Shown piece by piece: positions 1 to 11,760 of a DNA stretch of 64,000 nt (the stretch's first letter is position 1; every line of letters starts with the position of its first letter). The DNA is from Amphimedon queenslandica (Eukaryota > Porifera > Demospongiae > Haplosclerida > Niphatidae), in contig NW_003546259.1 in the NCBI RefSeq assembly GCF_000090795.2, forward strand, positions 482,508 through 546,507, given 5' to 3'. The position numbers and the translations under genes were made by a program. Under the pieces are notes generated by a model. It ran no database searches. It was not told where the DNA came from and worked only from the letters and a program-made list of their open reading frames with translations.

Positions 1-171
1 CCCCGCATTGTTGCTAAAAAAGGAAGATGGCTGCCAGCAAAAAAGATGACATGTAAAGTGCATTATCTCACAAGTAAAAGACTTTTTGAAGGAAATTAAT
101 GCATATCTGTTGTTCATTTGTTGTCTAGATACTGTTACTTAATTATTGAAAAATCAAAAAAATTAATCTTA

Positions 172-700
172 TTTACCCTTTAAAAGTTCAAAATCAGCCA
201 CAGACACTTGGGCCTTTGTAGTGCCTTTACGTTTGACGAAACTGATTCGTTTTCAAAATTTTTTCCCCAATGCTTTGTTAAACAAATATGCCCCCGTTCA
301 CATTTAGTAAATTGGCATCCCTCTTGATAACAATACCTCGAGCACTTGCAATCGTAATGGCTGTATTCACAACTCCTCCTTTCTCACGCAGCTTTGTAAC
401 ATAAGCATTCAATTGAACTTCTAAGTCTTCAAATAAAGTCAGTTGACCTCTCCTTTTATCTGGCAATTCTGTGATATCTATATCAGTGGAATTTCCAGAC
501 CCCTCACCTGACTCTCTTCTCTTTCGCCTCATCCCATCATTATAGCAATTTCTAAACCTTTGGACACTTATCTCTTCCAGTTCAATATCAAGATACTTTG
601 TTTGAAAGTACCTCGTGGAGGCTGTTACTCTATACAAAGCAGCTTTGTTACCAATTAAAGTCTTTTGACTGGGGGTAAGTATACGGTAAGGGCCTCTTTG
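172..700 (-). pseudogene. pogo/CENP-B-like DDE transposase, N-terminal fragment
   Basis: Read on the minus strand, this encodes the DNA-binding half of a transposase of the pogo/CENP-B type. The main open stretch (278-637) holds a basic segment (RRKRRESGEG), the segment ELPDKRRGQLTLFED, and the block LREKGGVVNTAITIASARGI, which in this family precedes the CENP-B-type helix-turn-helix. In-frame similarity extends upstream to about 700 (RILTPSQKTLIGNKAAL) and, after a frameshift near 280, downstream to a stop near 172 (FVKRKGTTKAQVSVADFE). No DDE catalytic core follows, so the piece is truncated. The same family occurs at 32765-34010. The family call rests on remembered family patterns. It is a dead fragment, not a host gene. 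Confidence 0.7.
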
Positions 701-1850
701 ACATGCCTATCTTAAGCTCATTTTTGACCTTTATTTATTGTAGCAATAGTAGATGAAGGAACCATCTCCTTCTGTTGTCCATCTGGAGATGGGAGCACAT
801 CATTCTGCCTTTACATCTTCTTAACATATTTGTAAAGAGATATCACTACATCAACACACTACACACACGCTCACCTAGCTCATTAAAATTAGCCACACCT
901 CTAATCTACCACACCTTAAAACTGGCATAAAAATTTGGGTAGAACTTTTATTTGGCAAATGGAAATGCATTTGCCAAATCCGCCGAAGTATTCTCCCTCC
1001 AAAATTTTCCGCTGTATTGTTTGCTGCATGTAAATAAAGCTACTTTTTTGTTAGATGCATGGTACAATGAGCTGCAAAGTTTGGAAACATGGTTTAAATA
1101 AGTATTAAGTAAGAATGCATGCATTCCTCTTATGATTCATTTGTGGTTTTATAATGAACAAACTGAATGAGACTTTATATTAGTTTTGCACAACTTCAAC
1201 AAAATTTTGTGAAATGAAGAGTATATATTGATACAAAACAATAATACATAAAGAAAAAAATCCAATTGCATGCTTTTTATCACAAAATTCTTTATTCAAT
1301 ATTTAACCGTTTTAAATAGTTAGGTAATGTTTAATGAATGTCACTGCTCCAAAATAATTCAAAACATTGTGGCTTATAGCAAAAATATAAGGTAAAAAGC
1401 AGATGCTCTGAGATCTGCAAAATTGGGTCATCTTGTTGTACCTTAATGTGATTGGTAAACAAGTTCGTTCGCTATTACTGTTTGTGCTGTCACTTTTATT
1501 AGCCTGTGCCTTTACAATGCTTGCTTTTGAAATGTTTCTATTCCTATGCTTTACATGTAATTACAGCTGGAAATGATTTAATGATATGGCAAAACTTTTG
1601 CTTGATAGTAGAATGTGCAATATATTTGAAGGCTCTCCTGGATTCAGATTGTTGTAATTAAATTAATTTCGTTATTACATGTAACACTATATTTTGTTGT
1701 AACTTCTTCATCAGTAGTTTATCACTGCAGGAGAAGCAGTTTCAAACTGCATTGGTTTCACATAATCAAAGTCTTGCAATGGATTATGCAGTAAGATTCA
1801 CTCTTGTGATTTTACAAAGTGTCTTTTGTATTTTGCTATAAATTTAAAAA
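701..1850. other. No gene recognised; AT-rich spacer
   Basis: I see no convincing coding sequence. The short string TGTGATTGGT...GTTTGTGCT at 1448-1490 resembles a string at 8894-8940, at the edge of the Helitron relic, and may be a small shared repeat. Confidence 0.5.
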
Positions 1851-2489
1851 ATTCTATTAAATAAGAAAAAGTAGGGTTGTCAAGAAATAAAAGAAACAAG
1901 GGGTTGACTTCAACCATAATAATAATTAATAGTTCAATTCATAATAAACGTTAATTAATAAATAATAATTCATAAAAATAGTACAAAGATTTCAAACCCT
2001 ACTTTGCAGAATTTTATGAAGGACTATCGTTTCCTTTAAAATGACAAAACTTAATGAAAAAGAATGATAACCAAACTGCTTAGTTCCAGCCTATACAACT
2101 CTAGCAAGTCCAATTACAATTCTTATACATTAATATTTTAATTTTTAGATATTGTACTGCATCAAACATTAAAGAATGCAATAGCCAAATGATTATTTAT
2201 ACTTTAGATGTTTTAATTGTCATGACAGTAGTTTATTCGATCAATACTACATGAAAAGTTTTTAATTTATTTTTAAAAAGATAATTAGTTTACATCATAG
2301 AGATGTAGTTGAGCAATTAATACGTACAAAGACATAATTATTATTAAAATTATATTTCTGCCTTTTATCACATTCTGCAGAGTAGGGTTCGAAATCTTTG
2401 TAATATTTTTATGACATATTATTTTATATTTACTCAACCCCCTTGTGTCTTTTATTTTTTGACAACCCTACTTTTTTATTTAATAGAAT
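1851..2489. repeat. Foldback/TIR element with long inverted arms
   Basis: The left arm (1851-2012) and right arm (about 2376-2489) are inverted copies. The left begins ATTCTATTAAATAAGAAAAA and the right ends with its near complement at 2489. Shared landmarks are AGTAGGGTTGTCAAG, ACAAGGGGTTGA and CAAAGATTTC, each with its complement in the other arm. The centre is AT-rich and has no ORF. A third diverged arm lies at 36270-36440. This is best read as a non-autonomous DNA transposon. Target duplications could not be fixed in this AT-rich context. Confidence 0.7.
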
Positions 2490-3159
2490 TTTTTATTTAC
2501 TTGTATTCATGCTTTTTATTAAATTTTATTAATTAAGAATCCTTTTTATTAATATTCATGCTTCTTATTAAATTTTATTAATTAATAATCTTTTTTATTA
2601 ATAGTTATTAATATTTAATAATTAATTTAAAAAATCATAAATAATTAAAATTATTGTTTCTAATATTGTTGACAAAAGTTTTAAATAATTTATGACATTA
2701 TTCAATCCTAGAATCTTTAATTATGTTCATGGCCTAACTCATAATTATTCATCATTATTGATTAACTAATTATCCATTTTAGTAATAAATATAATTTTTG
2801 CCTTAGGTATCAGTTCATAGCCGGAACAAAAGAATTTTTAAATATTAACTATAAAAAGACCTACGGCATTATAAAAACACTTTTCCTAAAATTAATTTTT
2901 TAAATATTTTAACCATTAATTATATTCATAGCCTATAGTAGCTCATAATTATTTATCATTATTGAACATTACTATGATCTATTTCCTGTTCTAAAAATAT
3001 TTAAGTTTACATTCAGCTTCAGTTGCCATTTCTCCACTCACACTCACAGCTCTTACCTTCTCCTGCAATTTTGCAACCTTCTTTCTCAAAAAGCAGCAAG
3101 TCAGTCCATTTACAAGCTTACATTAGCTATCATTATATTGATATATTGTTTGGTAGTAC
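2490..3159. other. Very AT-rich spacer with a 49-bp tandem duplication
   Basis: No gene is seen. At 2505-2553 and 2554-2602 lie two near-identical 49-bp units, each starting ATTCATGCTT and containing AATTTTATTAATTAA. The rest is (A/T)-rich with many TTAATTAA-like runs. Confidence 0.6.
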
Positions 3160-3698
3160 ATGAATTATGATGAGTATCATGGCGGACCACCAGTAGCTGG
3201 AGGGCCCCCACTACCACCACCAATACCTCCCGGAGGCTTGCCATGCACCACCACCACAAACTCTACCAGTAGCTGGAGGTCCACCACCTCCAGTAGCTGG
3301 AGATAAAGGGCCTCCACCACCTCCGCTGCCACCATCAGCTCTACCAGTAGCTGGAGATGGAGGGCCTCAACGACAAACTCCGTTAGACCCGCCACCACCA
3401 CCACCACTAGGCAGGCCACCACTACCACCACCTCCAGCACTCACAAGAGCTGGAAGCCCGCCACCTCCACCACATAGGACCTGTAGATGGAGGCCCGCTG
3501 GTGCTTCCTCCTGGAGGGGCACCGTTGCTCCCTCCTGGAGAAGCACTGGTGTTCCCTCTTGGAGTGGCGCCCGTGCTCCATCCTGGAAGGGCACCCTTGC
3601 TCCCTCCTGGAGGAGTGCAGGTGCTTCCTTCTGCCGTGGCACCCGTGTTTCCTCCTGGAGGAGCCCCTCCTGCCTCAGGACTGCCTTTGCTGCAATAG
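3160..3698 (+). CDS. Proline/glycine-rich protein remnant in a GC-rich island
   Basis: An ATG at 3160 opens a plus-strand frame beginning MNYDEYHGGPPVAGGPPLPP. The composition (Gly, Pro, Val, Ala, Leu) resembles low-complexity N-terminal or linker regions of eukaryotic proteins. The frame stops after about 50 residues, but the same style continues in other frames to a final segment at 3483-3698 that ends LPLLQ then TAG. At least two frameshifts are therefore needed, or some of this is intronic. The DNA is far richer in G+C than the surrounding sequence, and long minus-strand ORFs here are shadows of the repeat. I do not recognise a family. It could be a decayed gene, or a repeat that happens to be open. 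Confidence 0.35.
3497..3680 (+). repeat. Degenerate 24-bp tandem repeat (8-residue units)
   Basis: The unit reads roughly G-x-A-P-(L/V)-(L/F)-P-P on the plus strand, for example GGAPLLPP, GEALVFPL, GVAPVLHP and GRAPLLPP. About seven units are visible. Their diverged third positions suggest an old expansion that was once translated. Confidence 0.65.
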
Positions 3699-3719
3699 CA
3701 AAGGCAGCACATAATTGCC

Positions 3720-4257
3720 CAGCTGATGGCAGTGAAGTAACAAATATATAGTATATCTTTACTATGATGTACTTAATATTATATTTATATTTCGTAATAG
3801 TATGCCAATCTACCAAGGAGAGCTGGCTGCCGGGGCCGAGGTAGGGGCAGTAGGCCAAAGTCCTGAGGGGCCTCAATCAAAAACTACAACTTTTATTTAA
3901 AAACTTTTCATTACAATAATAAATGTTAAAAAATAACGAAACTGTCAATTAAAAATAAATCAGCATTAAACCAAGATGAAAATACATAAGCAATGCCAAG
4001 TGTTTGTCAGAACATAAAATGCTCATTTCCTTTTGTTTAATTCAATATTTCTAGATAAACATTCACATTATCCTAATGCATGATTTAAAAAATTAAATCT
4101 GACCAAATAGTCATTATTATAGACATACTGAATATGTACACGAACATGCACACTGCCGTCATCATTCATAATCTACATCAGCAAAAATAAAATTTAGAAA
4201 TCCAACATTAAATTTTTAATACTAACTATAAATGCAAGGCTATAATAATGTTACAAC
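3720..4257. other. No gene recognised; AT-rich spacer
   Basis: Nothing coding or structured is seen here. The 8-bp target duplication GTTACAAC of the next hAT element occupies 4250-4257. Confidence 0.5.
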
Positions 4258-6950
4258 CAATGGTGGCGGAAGAGGGGGACTAGGGGGCTATAGCTCCCCC
4301 AATGCCTGTCAGTGTAGGGGCTAAGCCCCACCAATAATTATCAGACACCTTTGTTTTGTAAACTAATAATAAATGAACTGATTTATAAGTGAATCAATTA
4401 AATGCTATAATAATAAGTCAATAAATGAACAATTCATTGTATAAAATGTCAAAAATTTCCAAAAAACTCCTTACGTTTGTCATCACTTAGTGAAAATTTC
4501 TTAGCAACTTCAACAACATTTACTTCATCTGTTCTATGCTTTTGTGAATGAAGAATAAGGAGATTAAGGCTTTTCTTAGTCTTGGTTGTTCGAAGGTAGT
4601 TCTTGACTCTTTTTAATGTTGAAAATGACCTCTCTGCTCTTGCAGAAGTGACTGGAACTGTGAGATATGTTTTCATAATTTTATGTACCTCACATAGAAT
4701 TGTTTTACCAAAGGTACAACTCTTAAAAATGTCACAAATGGTATTTATTGATGTAACTTTCTTGATACTCATTTGTTGCTGCTTGTTCGCAGTTTCAATT
4801 AAATCTGGCAACATCTTTAATTGAAATTCCAGTGTGTTAAAACTTATGTCATCTTTATACATGGCTTGAAGTGCTGTACTTGGTTTGACTGGTTGAGCAG
4901 AACATGATTTCACTAAAAGGGTTTCTATTTCTTGCATTATGATAAATACTGGTTGGTCAAACCTCCGTTATATTTTAGCAACTAACAGATCAAGTACTTC
5001 AAAATACTGCTTACGATAGTATACTGATGGTGAGGCATATAAGTGTCCCTGTTTTCTTGGTACTGTGGGTTCATTAGTAAAAGTTTGTGCATCTTTTACG
5101 ACTAAATCATAAAAAGAATTGAAAGCAGAATCAGAGCGCAGTCTGTTCAGAAACATTTTTGTTGCCTCAGCAGCAGATATAGCCTCTTGTATGTTTGTAT
5201 TGTGTCCCTGGAGAGTTGTTGATAGTTGCTCTGTGGCAATATAAGTAACAGATGCAAGTCTGTGACCAAAGTAGGTCTGAAACTTCTGAAACTGCCCTTA
5301 AGCCAGATGCTTTCCTGCTTGGTTCTCCATGACATTCATCAGCAATTTCTTCATATTTTGTGTTTATAACTAGATAGTTTTTAACCACAGAGTCTACGGC
5401 AGATGTACGCTCAGTCCATCTGGTGGGGCATAGGGGTTTTAATCCAGGTGATGATGGAGCTATTTTATTTTTGATTCTGTTGAATAAACCCAATCGCTTT
5501 GGAGAAGGTCTTATTAGATTATATAACTCTTGAGTAACACCAAGAGCATCTCTGACTGCTGAGCACTTACATGAACACTCCTGCAGATACAGATTGAGAG
5601 AATGGGCTAAACAGTGCACATAATGAGCCCTAGGCTCTTCTCTCTGTAAACGTACAGATTCTCCATTTAAATGACCAGCCATGTTGGAAGCTCTGTCATA
5701 TGCTTGGCCACAACATTGTTGATGAGGGAGAGAACAGCAAGGCAGAACATCTTTTAATGCATTTGATATAGTAAGAGCATCTATTTGCTGCTATTGCATC
5801 ATGCCAATAATGTCTTCAGAAACTGTATATGATTGATCAACCCACCAAATGGAAATACAGAGTTGCTCTAGACCACTCTCATCCCTTGATTCATCAGAAA
5901 TGAGAGAAAACCATTGACTTTGACGAATCTCAGCTAAAAGGTTGCGTAGCAGATTGAGTTCCATAATTTCAACTAACTCATTGATTATATCATGGCTAAG
6001 GTAGTTCCCACATTTTAACCATTCATCAACACCATGAACTACAGTAGCTGTACATTTAAGCAACTTGAACAGGTTTCCTTCCTCATCTTTGTGGCCTATT
6101 ACAGCAAGACCTTGCCTGGCAAGATACCTCAAAGATGACAGTTGCAGCAGAAGCATCTTCCTTCTTTGTTCTTTGTCTCTCAGACTAGAACTGACTAGCT
6201 GGCTAATGATTGAAGGCTGCTCAGTAACTTTTAACTTGACAATAGCTTCAGTATGAGTGTGACTACGCTGTTGTAACTTAAAATGAGCTTTTGCCTTTTT
6301 CCAATTATCATAACCAATGCCAATGAATGCTTAATCTGACTTCTTACTGAAAGTCAAAACCTTTGTTTTGTATGATTTCCAACAGTAAAAAAAAGAAAAC
6401 TTTTCTTTTAGTTGTACAGTAAGTCAACCTTGGATATTCACTAAACCAGCTGCTTCATAGAGAGCGTGACTGCTTCCTTTGCTTACGTTTAGCTACCTTT
6501 GAATCAAGTATTGGATGACCTGGACAACTTATATCATCAGAACAGCAAGCAGAGGTACACTTTGAAGCAATTCTCCTTTCTGAATCCTTTGTTATATCTC
6601 CACTGCAATCTCCATGGTCACAATCAGAGTGGTCAGTATCACTCTCATCATCACTACTTTCTGTAGCATTATCTTCATCAGTGGTACCTTCAAGTGATGC
6701 AGGAGAATTAACACTTTCACAAGAGATTATCACTGGAACTGGTGGTACAAGTAGAAGCAGTAGCGAAAAAACTTGATAACTTGCTTTGAGAAGACATTAT
6801 TAATCAGCTTGCCTCATGGGCGTTAAATAATTAAATATGGGCATTAAAGGACACACCCATCATGAATAATTAATTAGGTTACTGAAATTTTGCGGAGTGC
6901 TTCATGCACCCCCTATCACCTCCGGATTTATATTGCTTCTGCTGCCACTG
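4258..6950 (-). mobile_element. hAT DNA transposon with perfect 8-bp target duplications
   Basis: The ends are CAATGGTGGCGGAAG (left) and, reading inward from the right, CAGTGGCAGCAGAAG, which match at 11 of 15 positions. The element is flanked on both sides by GTTACAAC (4250-4257 and 6951-6958). An 8-bp duplication and CA(G)TGGCG-like ends are the hallmark of hAT elements. The 2693-bp body carries one decayed transposase gene on the minus strand. Exact flanking duplications indicate that both boundaries are correct and that the element has not been rearranged since insertion. Confidence 0.9.
4449..6733 (-). pseudogene. hAT transposase (DUF4371/ZMYM-like), decayed
   Basis: Coding pieces run from right to left. 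First is an acidic N-terminal segment (6455-6733). Then comes the DUF4371-type block (5791-6156, with RYLARQGLAVIGH and WFSLISDES, the latter around the first catalytic Asp). The central block (5167-5682) has MAGHLNGESVR, AHYVHCLAHSLNLYL and CPTRWTERTSAV. The C-terminal hAT dimerisation block (4449-4937) has TSARAERSFSTLKRVKNYLR. The order and spacing fit a full hAT transposase. Stops and frameshifts near 5790, 5340 and 4960 break it into five pieces. The usual zinc finger at the N-terminus is not clear. A cut-and-paste transposase of this kind would act in the nucleus on the 4258/6950 ends; this copy is dead. Confidence 0.85.
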
Positions 6951-6958
6951 GTTACAAC

Positions 6959-8225
6959 AAATGTTAATGATATTATCAAGCAATCAAAATATTGCTAATA
7001 ATCATCAAATCCTTTCTAGCTATCATAACCTGTAAAGAATAGTAATAGAAACATATCAATAGCAAGCAATGGAAACAAACAGGGTAATAATAACAATAGT
7101 ACAAACAGTAATGAGATATTACCAATCACATCATCTTTTGTATCCCTTGTTCCTCCATTATACACATCAAACTAAAGAAGGATAAATGTCATTCCTGATA
7201 ATCATCAAACACTACAAGTGCAAGAAATGCACCAATAATCTACTACTTGTACCATATATGCTATATACTAAACATTCATTGTATATGTATGATACCAATC
7301 GCTTGTCACAAACATACATTACAAACCACAAGCAAGAAACATATGCTCATAATGAGAAACATCCCTCTAACCTTTTGAATCTCATTCCAAGTTAGACCTC
7401 AATCTTTACCACCACATTATGCTTCTTGTGCCAAGTAACTACAAGTATAAAATATGAATGTGACATTTACTAAGTAATAATGACAATGGTAAATGGTAGC
7501 ATCTACAATGCTTCTGATTGGATCATACATGTATTTTATATATAATATTGCTTACTAATGCTGTCCTCAGTTAAGATACTTTCATGATCTGTTTATTATA
7601 TAAAATAACAATATGTACATGAAGAATTTCCAATGTGCAAGCCACATTTTTTGTCAATGAGAACATGCACATGTTACAACAATCATCAATAACAGATGTG
7701 CAACAACAGGTGGCAAGCATTTAATATGCACACAGCATTCATGGCAGCATCATTCAAATGCGCAACATCAGCCGGCAAACATTAACTTAATAATGCGCAC
7801 ATTTAAATCTTCAATCTTCCTACAATGCGATATACATAACTTATAATAAGTAAAGAAAATACTTAGTGTGGCCATAATTAATGAGATAAATATTCAGATG
7901 AATTATAGCCTTGGATCATAATTTATTGCACAATAATAAAAAAACTATTGAATCTCACAATATTGTATCTTACTTTGCATTGATTTGCTAACACAATGAC
8001 AATATGAAACTTGTTCAGCTGGAAACTGGCACCTCATCCAGTGTCAAAGCACCACATATCAAGGAGCTACAATGAAACATAATTTTACAATGATGATAAT
8101 TAATTTAGTTACCACAAACGAAATCAGACAATACACCGTTCAATATGCTAACTCATGTCATCCGGAATTAAGTTTCTTTTACGAGACCTGCATTGTGGAA
8201 ATACACATTAGTTGAACACATGAAT
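6959..8225. other. No gene recognised; AT-rich spacer with diverged long repeats
   Basis: No convincing ORF is seen. The stretch 7640-8120 resembles 8225-8705 at an offset of about 580 bp. Landmarks are GAGAACAT, AGTAAAGAA..TACTTA.TGTGGCC and ATCAAGGAGCTACAA, in the same order. A segment near 7030 (CCTGTAAAGAATAGTAATAG) recurs near 8779. Old segmental tandem duplication is the simplest reading. Confidence 0.5.
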
Positions 8226-8443
8226 ACATTCCAATCTCCACACAATTAATTTTGTATTGTTAATGAGAACATACATGCACACAACAAAAGATCCATTGGC
8301 AAGCATTCATTTATATTGAGTAAAGAAGGTACGTACATTCCAATCTCCACACAATTAATTTTGTATTGTTAATGAGAACATACATGCACACAACAAAAGA
8401 TCCATTGGCAAGTATTCATTTATTTTGAGTAAAGAAGGTACTT
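8226..8443. repeat. Tandem duplication, two 109-bp units
   Basis: Units 8226-8334 and 8335-8443 are nearly identical and share ACATTCCAATCTCCACAC and CAAAAGATCCATTGGCAAG. The few differences (CATTC/TATTC, TATATTGAG/TATTTTGAG) indicate a recent duplication inside the older, more diverged repeat tract. Confidence 0.9.
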
Positions 8444-8899
8444 ACTGTGGCCATTACTAATGACATAATCATGAAAAGAATGTACACTATGTAACCTATG
8501 CTAGAATCGTAACATATAACAAAATACGTAAGACATTTCACATTACAGTCCATCTTACTACATATTGCATTGCAATAATATGAAACCCATATAGATATAA
8601 ACTGTCACCTCTTACCGCATGATACAACTATAGATCAAGGAGCTACAACAAAACATTAAGATACATTTAATAAAGAAATTAATTTAGTTTCAACAATCTA
8701 AATCCAGGATTGCCTTTAATTATTATGCACATTCCCATATCAAGCAATGTATTGCTGAATCAACAAGTCATAAATTACCTGTAAAGCATAGTACTAGAAA
8801 CATATCAAAAGCAAGCAATGTAAATTCAAAGGCTAATAATACAGGTACTTGCTTGGCACAAGGACTACAATGTAGTAATAAGTAGTCAGGTTTGATGTG

Positions 8900-11760
8900 A
8901 TTGGTATTAAAGTTTGTTCACCAATACTGTTTGTGCTATTGTTCAAGCTCAAGCATTTTAAAATTTTCTTTCCTTAATGATCCACAAGCAATTTACCTGC
9001 TTTATGACATCTTTGCAAATTATGATGACTGGCCTCGTGGGACAACTGATAGAAGTCACCAACTGCCAATATACTTACATTGCCAAATATTATATCATGT
9101 GGCTGCACAAGTATCTCATTAAGCCTTCTGTGTACATCAAGCAATTTATTACTGCCTACCATTGATATGTCATCAGTTATGAGCAATTTAAGCTTTGCAA
9201 GTCTGAGGTGCAATATGTTAGCTTTGTCATTAGACAAACTATTATGTCTTCTATTTTTGTTACAGCCTAGCATTAAAGAAGAATGTAAAGTGATTCCTCC
9301 AATGTTAAAAGTAGTAATCCCAGTGGGTGCTGTCATAAGTACAATGACCTCATGTGGTTTAAAGACACCAGACAGTTTCAACAATTTGATAGTACCCACT
9401 TTGACTTATTCTGATAAAATGTGACTTACCAACTTCTTTGAAGAAAGAAAGAAAAGAGATGTCTAGAGACAAAGATGGCATTGTTTAATCTTACTAGTAC
9501 CTTTCTTTCAGTCTAGTATGGCAACCTTACACTCTTTCCTATGGAAAAACACAATATGTCTGTTTTTCATTCATACCTCTCATAAGAGACCTGTATTCAT
9601 CAGGTGCAATGACATCTTTCTTAGCAGCACTTCCCAATATAAAGGTTAAAAAAGCAGCAGGACGATTTCTGCTGTTTTTTTAGAAGGATTTGTAATTAAA
9701 GTAGTATCATCAATGTCCTCCTGACTTATATCTCTTTCTAGTCCATCTTGCACATCGTCACTGGTTCTGTCTTCTGTGCCTGGGGCTTATTATTCCCCTA
9801 TATTCTGGAGTGGTTTCTGTCTATCATATGTCACATTATCAATTTGTTCTCCAGTATATTTGCGTTTTTTTTAATAGAAGTCGTAAGGCATAATTATGAT
9901 GGCCTTTGTAAGTATTGTACCTGTTAATTTTGACCTATGATGATTGTAGGATCACTTTCCTTACTATACTTGTGAAATGAAATAACTGCTTCAGTGCCTC
10001 CTTTGACCATTGCACCAAAGCCATCAACCAATTTAATATCATTTACAAAACTTAAATCAAAATTTTAAGCAAAAGGTAACATATCCATTACATCATAAAC
10101 GACATGTTTCACTTTAAATTTTGCAGCAAACTCAGCCAAACTCAAATATCCAAGTTGTCGTGCTTTGTGTATGTAATGCAAATTAACATTTTCACAAAAA
10201 ACATCATGGTCATTATTTTCTAAAGGAGCAAGAGCCTTATTATATTTTAATGATGTGATAATGTTTTATTGGACCAGTATTGATATGATCAATATGTCAA
10301 TTCAGTTTAGTTATAGGTAATGAATACAAGCGATAAGCTGCTTCTTGTCCACTAAAGTCTTTATGATGTAACAATACAGCACCAATTTTGCGTAACTGTT
10401 GCAAAAATGCTGAAGTTTTTTCCTGTGATGCAACTTGTTCGAAAAGTTGACTCACTTTCTTCAGACTTAGCTACACAGGCATGAGCATTAATAACAAATT
10501 GAATGTCATGGTTTTCCTGCCTAGCTAAAAAAACATTTTCATTGTAATTATAAATGAAGCAATCTTTTGGATCTGTCCTCAAAACTACTACATAACCAGA
10601 TCATGTGCTTGAATTTGCTCTTTCATATTCTTCTGTATTAGTTTGAGCTAGCCCAATCAATTCGTCAATACTGATGTCAGTGTGACCATCAACTAATACC
10701 TTTCTTACATTTTCGAAAGGTTTTTGGACTTCGTCATTCACATCAGTATCACTACTAGACTGAAATATAATAAGTGTTTTTGAAGATAGCAGTCTAGAAA
10801 AATCAAATAACATTTTTTACATAGTTTGCAGTAAGTCATGTGATGATGGATTTGCAGTTATTTTACTAATTTTTGCAACTGACTCTTATTTTGCTAGAGA
10901 TTATATTTATCAATAAATTCACAAACTTATTCTTCAGGATTAACTCCAATTTTAGGAGAATTCTTGATCCATAGCACACAATGAGCATGAGGCAAACCAC
11001 ATAACTGAAACTCCACTCTCATGGCATAGTCCTGTATTACTCATAAAGCATTAGCAAAAGATTGTAAAGTTGGAGTTCCAAGCTGCTTGACCATGGAAAA
11101 GAGATCATAAAAAGTGGTTTGATTGTAAAATGGACTGCCACAAACATTCTTCATAAAGCGATAGGCTTTATCTTTACAAACGTATTTATTTACACATCTG
11201 GGATCTCTGGCTTAAGCAGCTGTAATTCCACTATCATAAGGCCTTTGACGCCATATACTGGGTATAGTTATTCACATAATCCAAGATTTGCTTAAATTCA
11301 ACTATATACTGTGCACAATTAGAGGTAATCAAGGTCAGAAATCAAATGTCCGCCTATACTTAGGAGGTGCTGATTAATGAATTTTTTATAAGTGAGGCTT
11401 AATACTTGTTCAGTGTTAAATCCACTCCTTCCAAATGGAAACTTGCCCGGAATTGACATTAATTCAAAGGTAGCATCACACATTATAGATAAAGGCTTTT
11501 GTCCTTCACTTGGTGCTATTGATGGAATATTGTTTTCTGTCTCAGGGTTGTCGACTGAGAAAAGACTAGCAACCTGCTGGCCATTTATTAATTGTTACTA
11601 CATGGTCATCACCTTCAATAATAGTTTCATCATAAAGTTCACCTCAGCAATTACCCTTTGTGGTTACACGTACCTTACTTGTAGACGTTTCCGTATCACA
11701 AATTGGTGCACATGAGCTATTACTATCATTAGTCATGATACTACACTTATAGAGATGTAG
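8900..11760 (-). pseudogene. Helitron Rep/helicase relic
   Basis: Decayed pieces of one Helitron polyprotein lie in order on the minus strand. At about 11340-11590 is an upstream block (SIAPSEGQKPLSIMCDATFE). At 10960-11050 is VEFQLCGLPHAHCVLWIK, which contains the HUH-type PHAH motif of the rolling-circle Rep domain. At 10361-10582 is a linker block with IQFVINAHACV. At 8974-9399 is a PIF1-like helicase part with TAPTGITTFNIGGITLHSSL, a Walker-B-like LLITDDISMVGSN (canonical DE changed to DD) and VSILAVGDFYQL. The Walker A region just upstream is corrupted. Rolling-circle (peel-and-paste) transposition is the family's role. Stops and frameshifts throughout show this copy is dead. Helitron 5' TC and 3' CTRR ends were not located. 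Confidence 0.85.

Noticed and set aside
3177-3876. Minus-strand ORFs across the GC-rich island
   Set aside because: They are low-complexity shadows of the proline/glycine repeat. The plus strand has the better start codon and the 8-residue periodicity.
7640-8705. CRISPR-like array from the repeated units
   Set aside because: Units are long (109 bp and about 580 bp), contiguous and without spacers, in a eukaryotic setting. This is ordinary tandem duplication.
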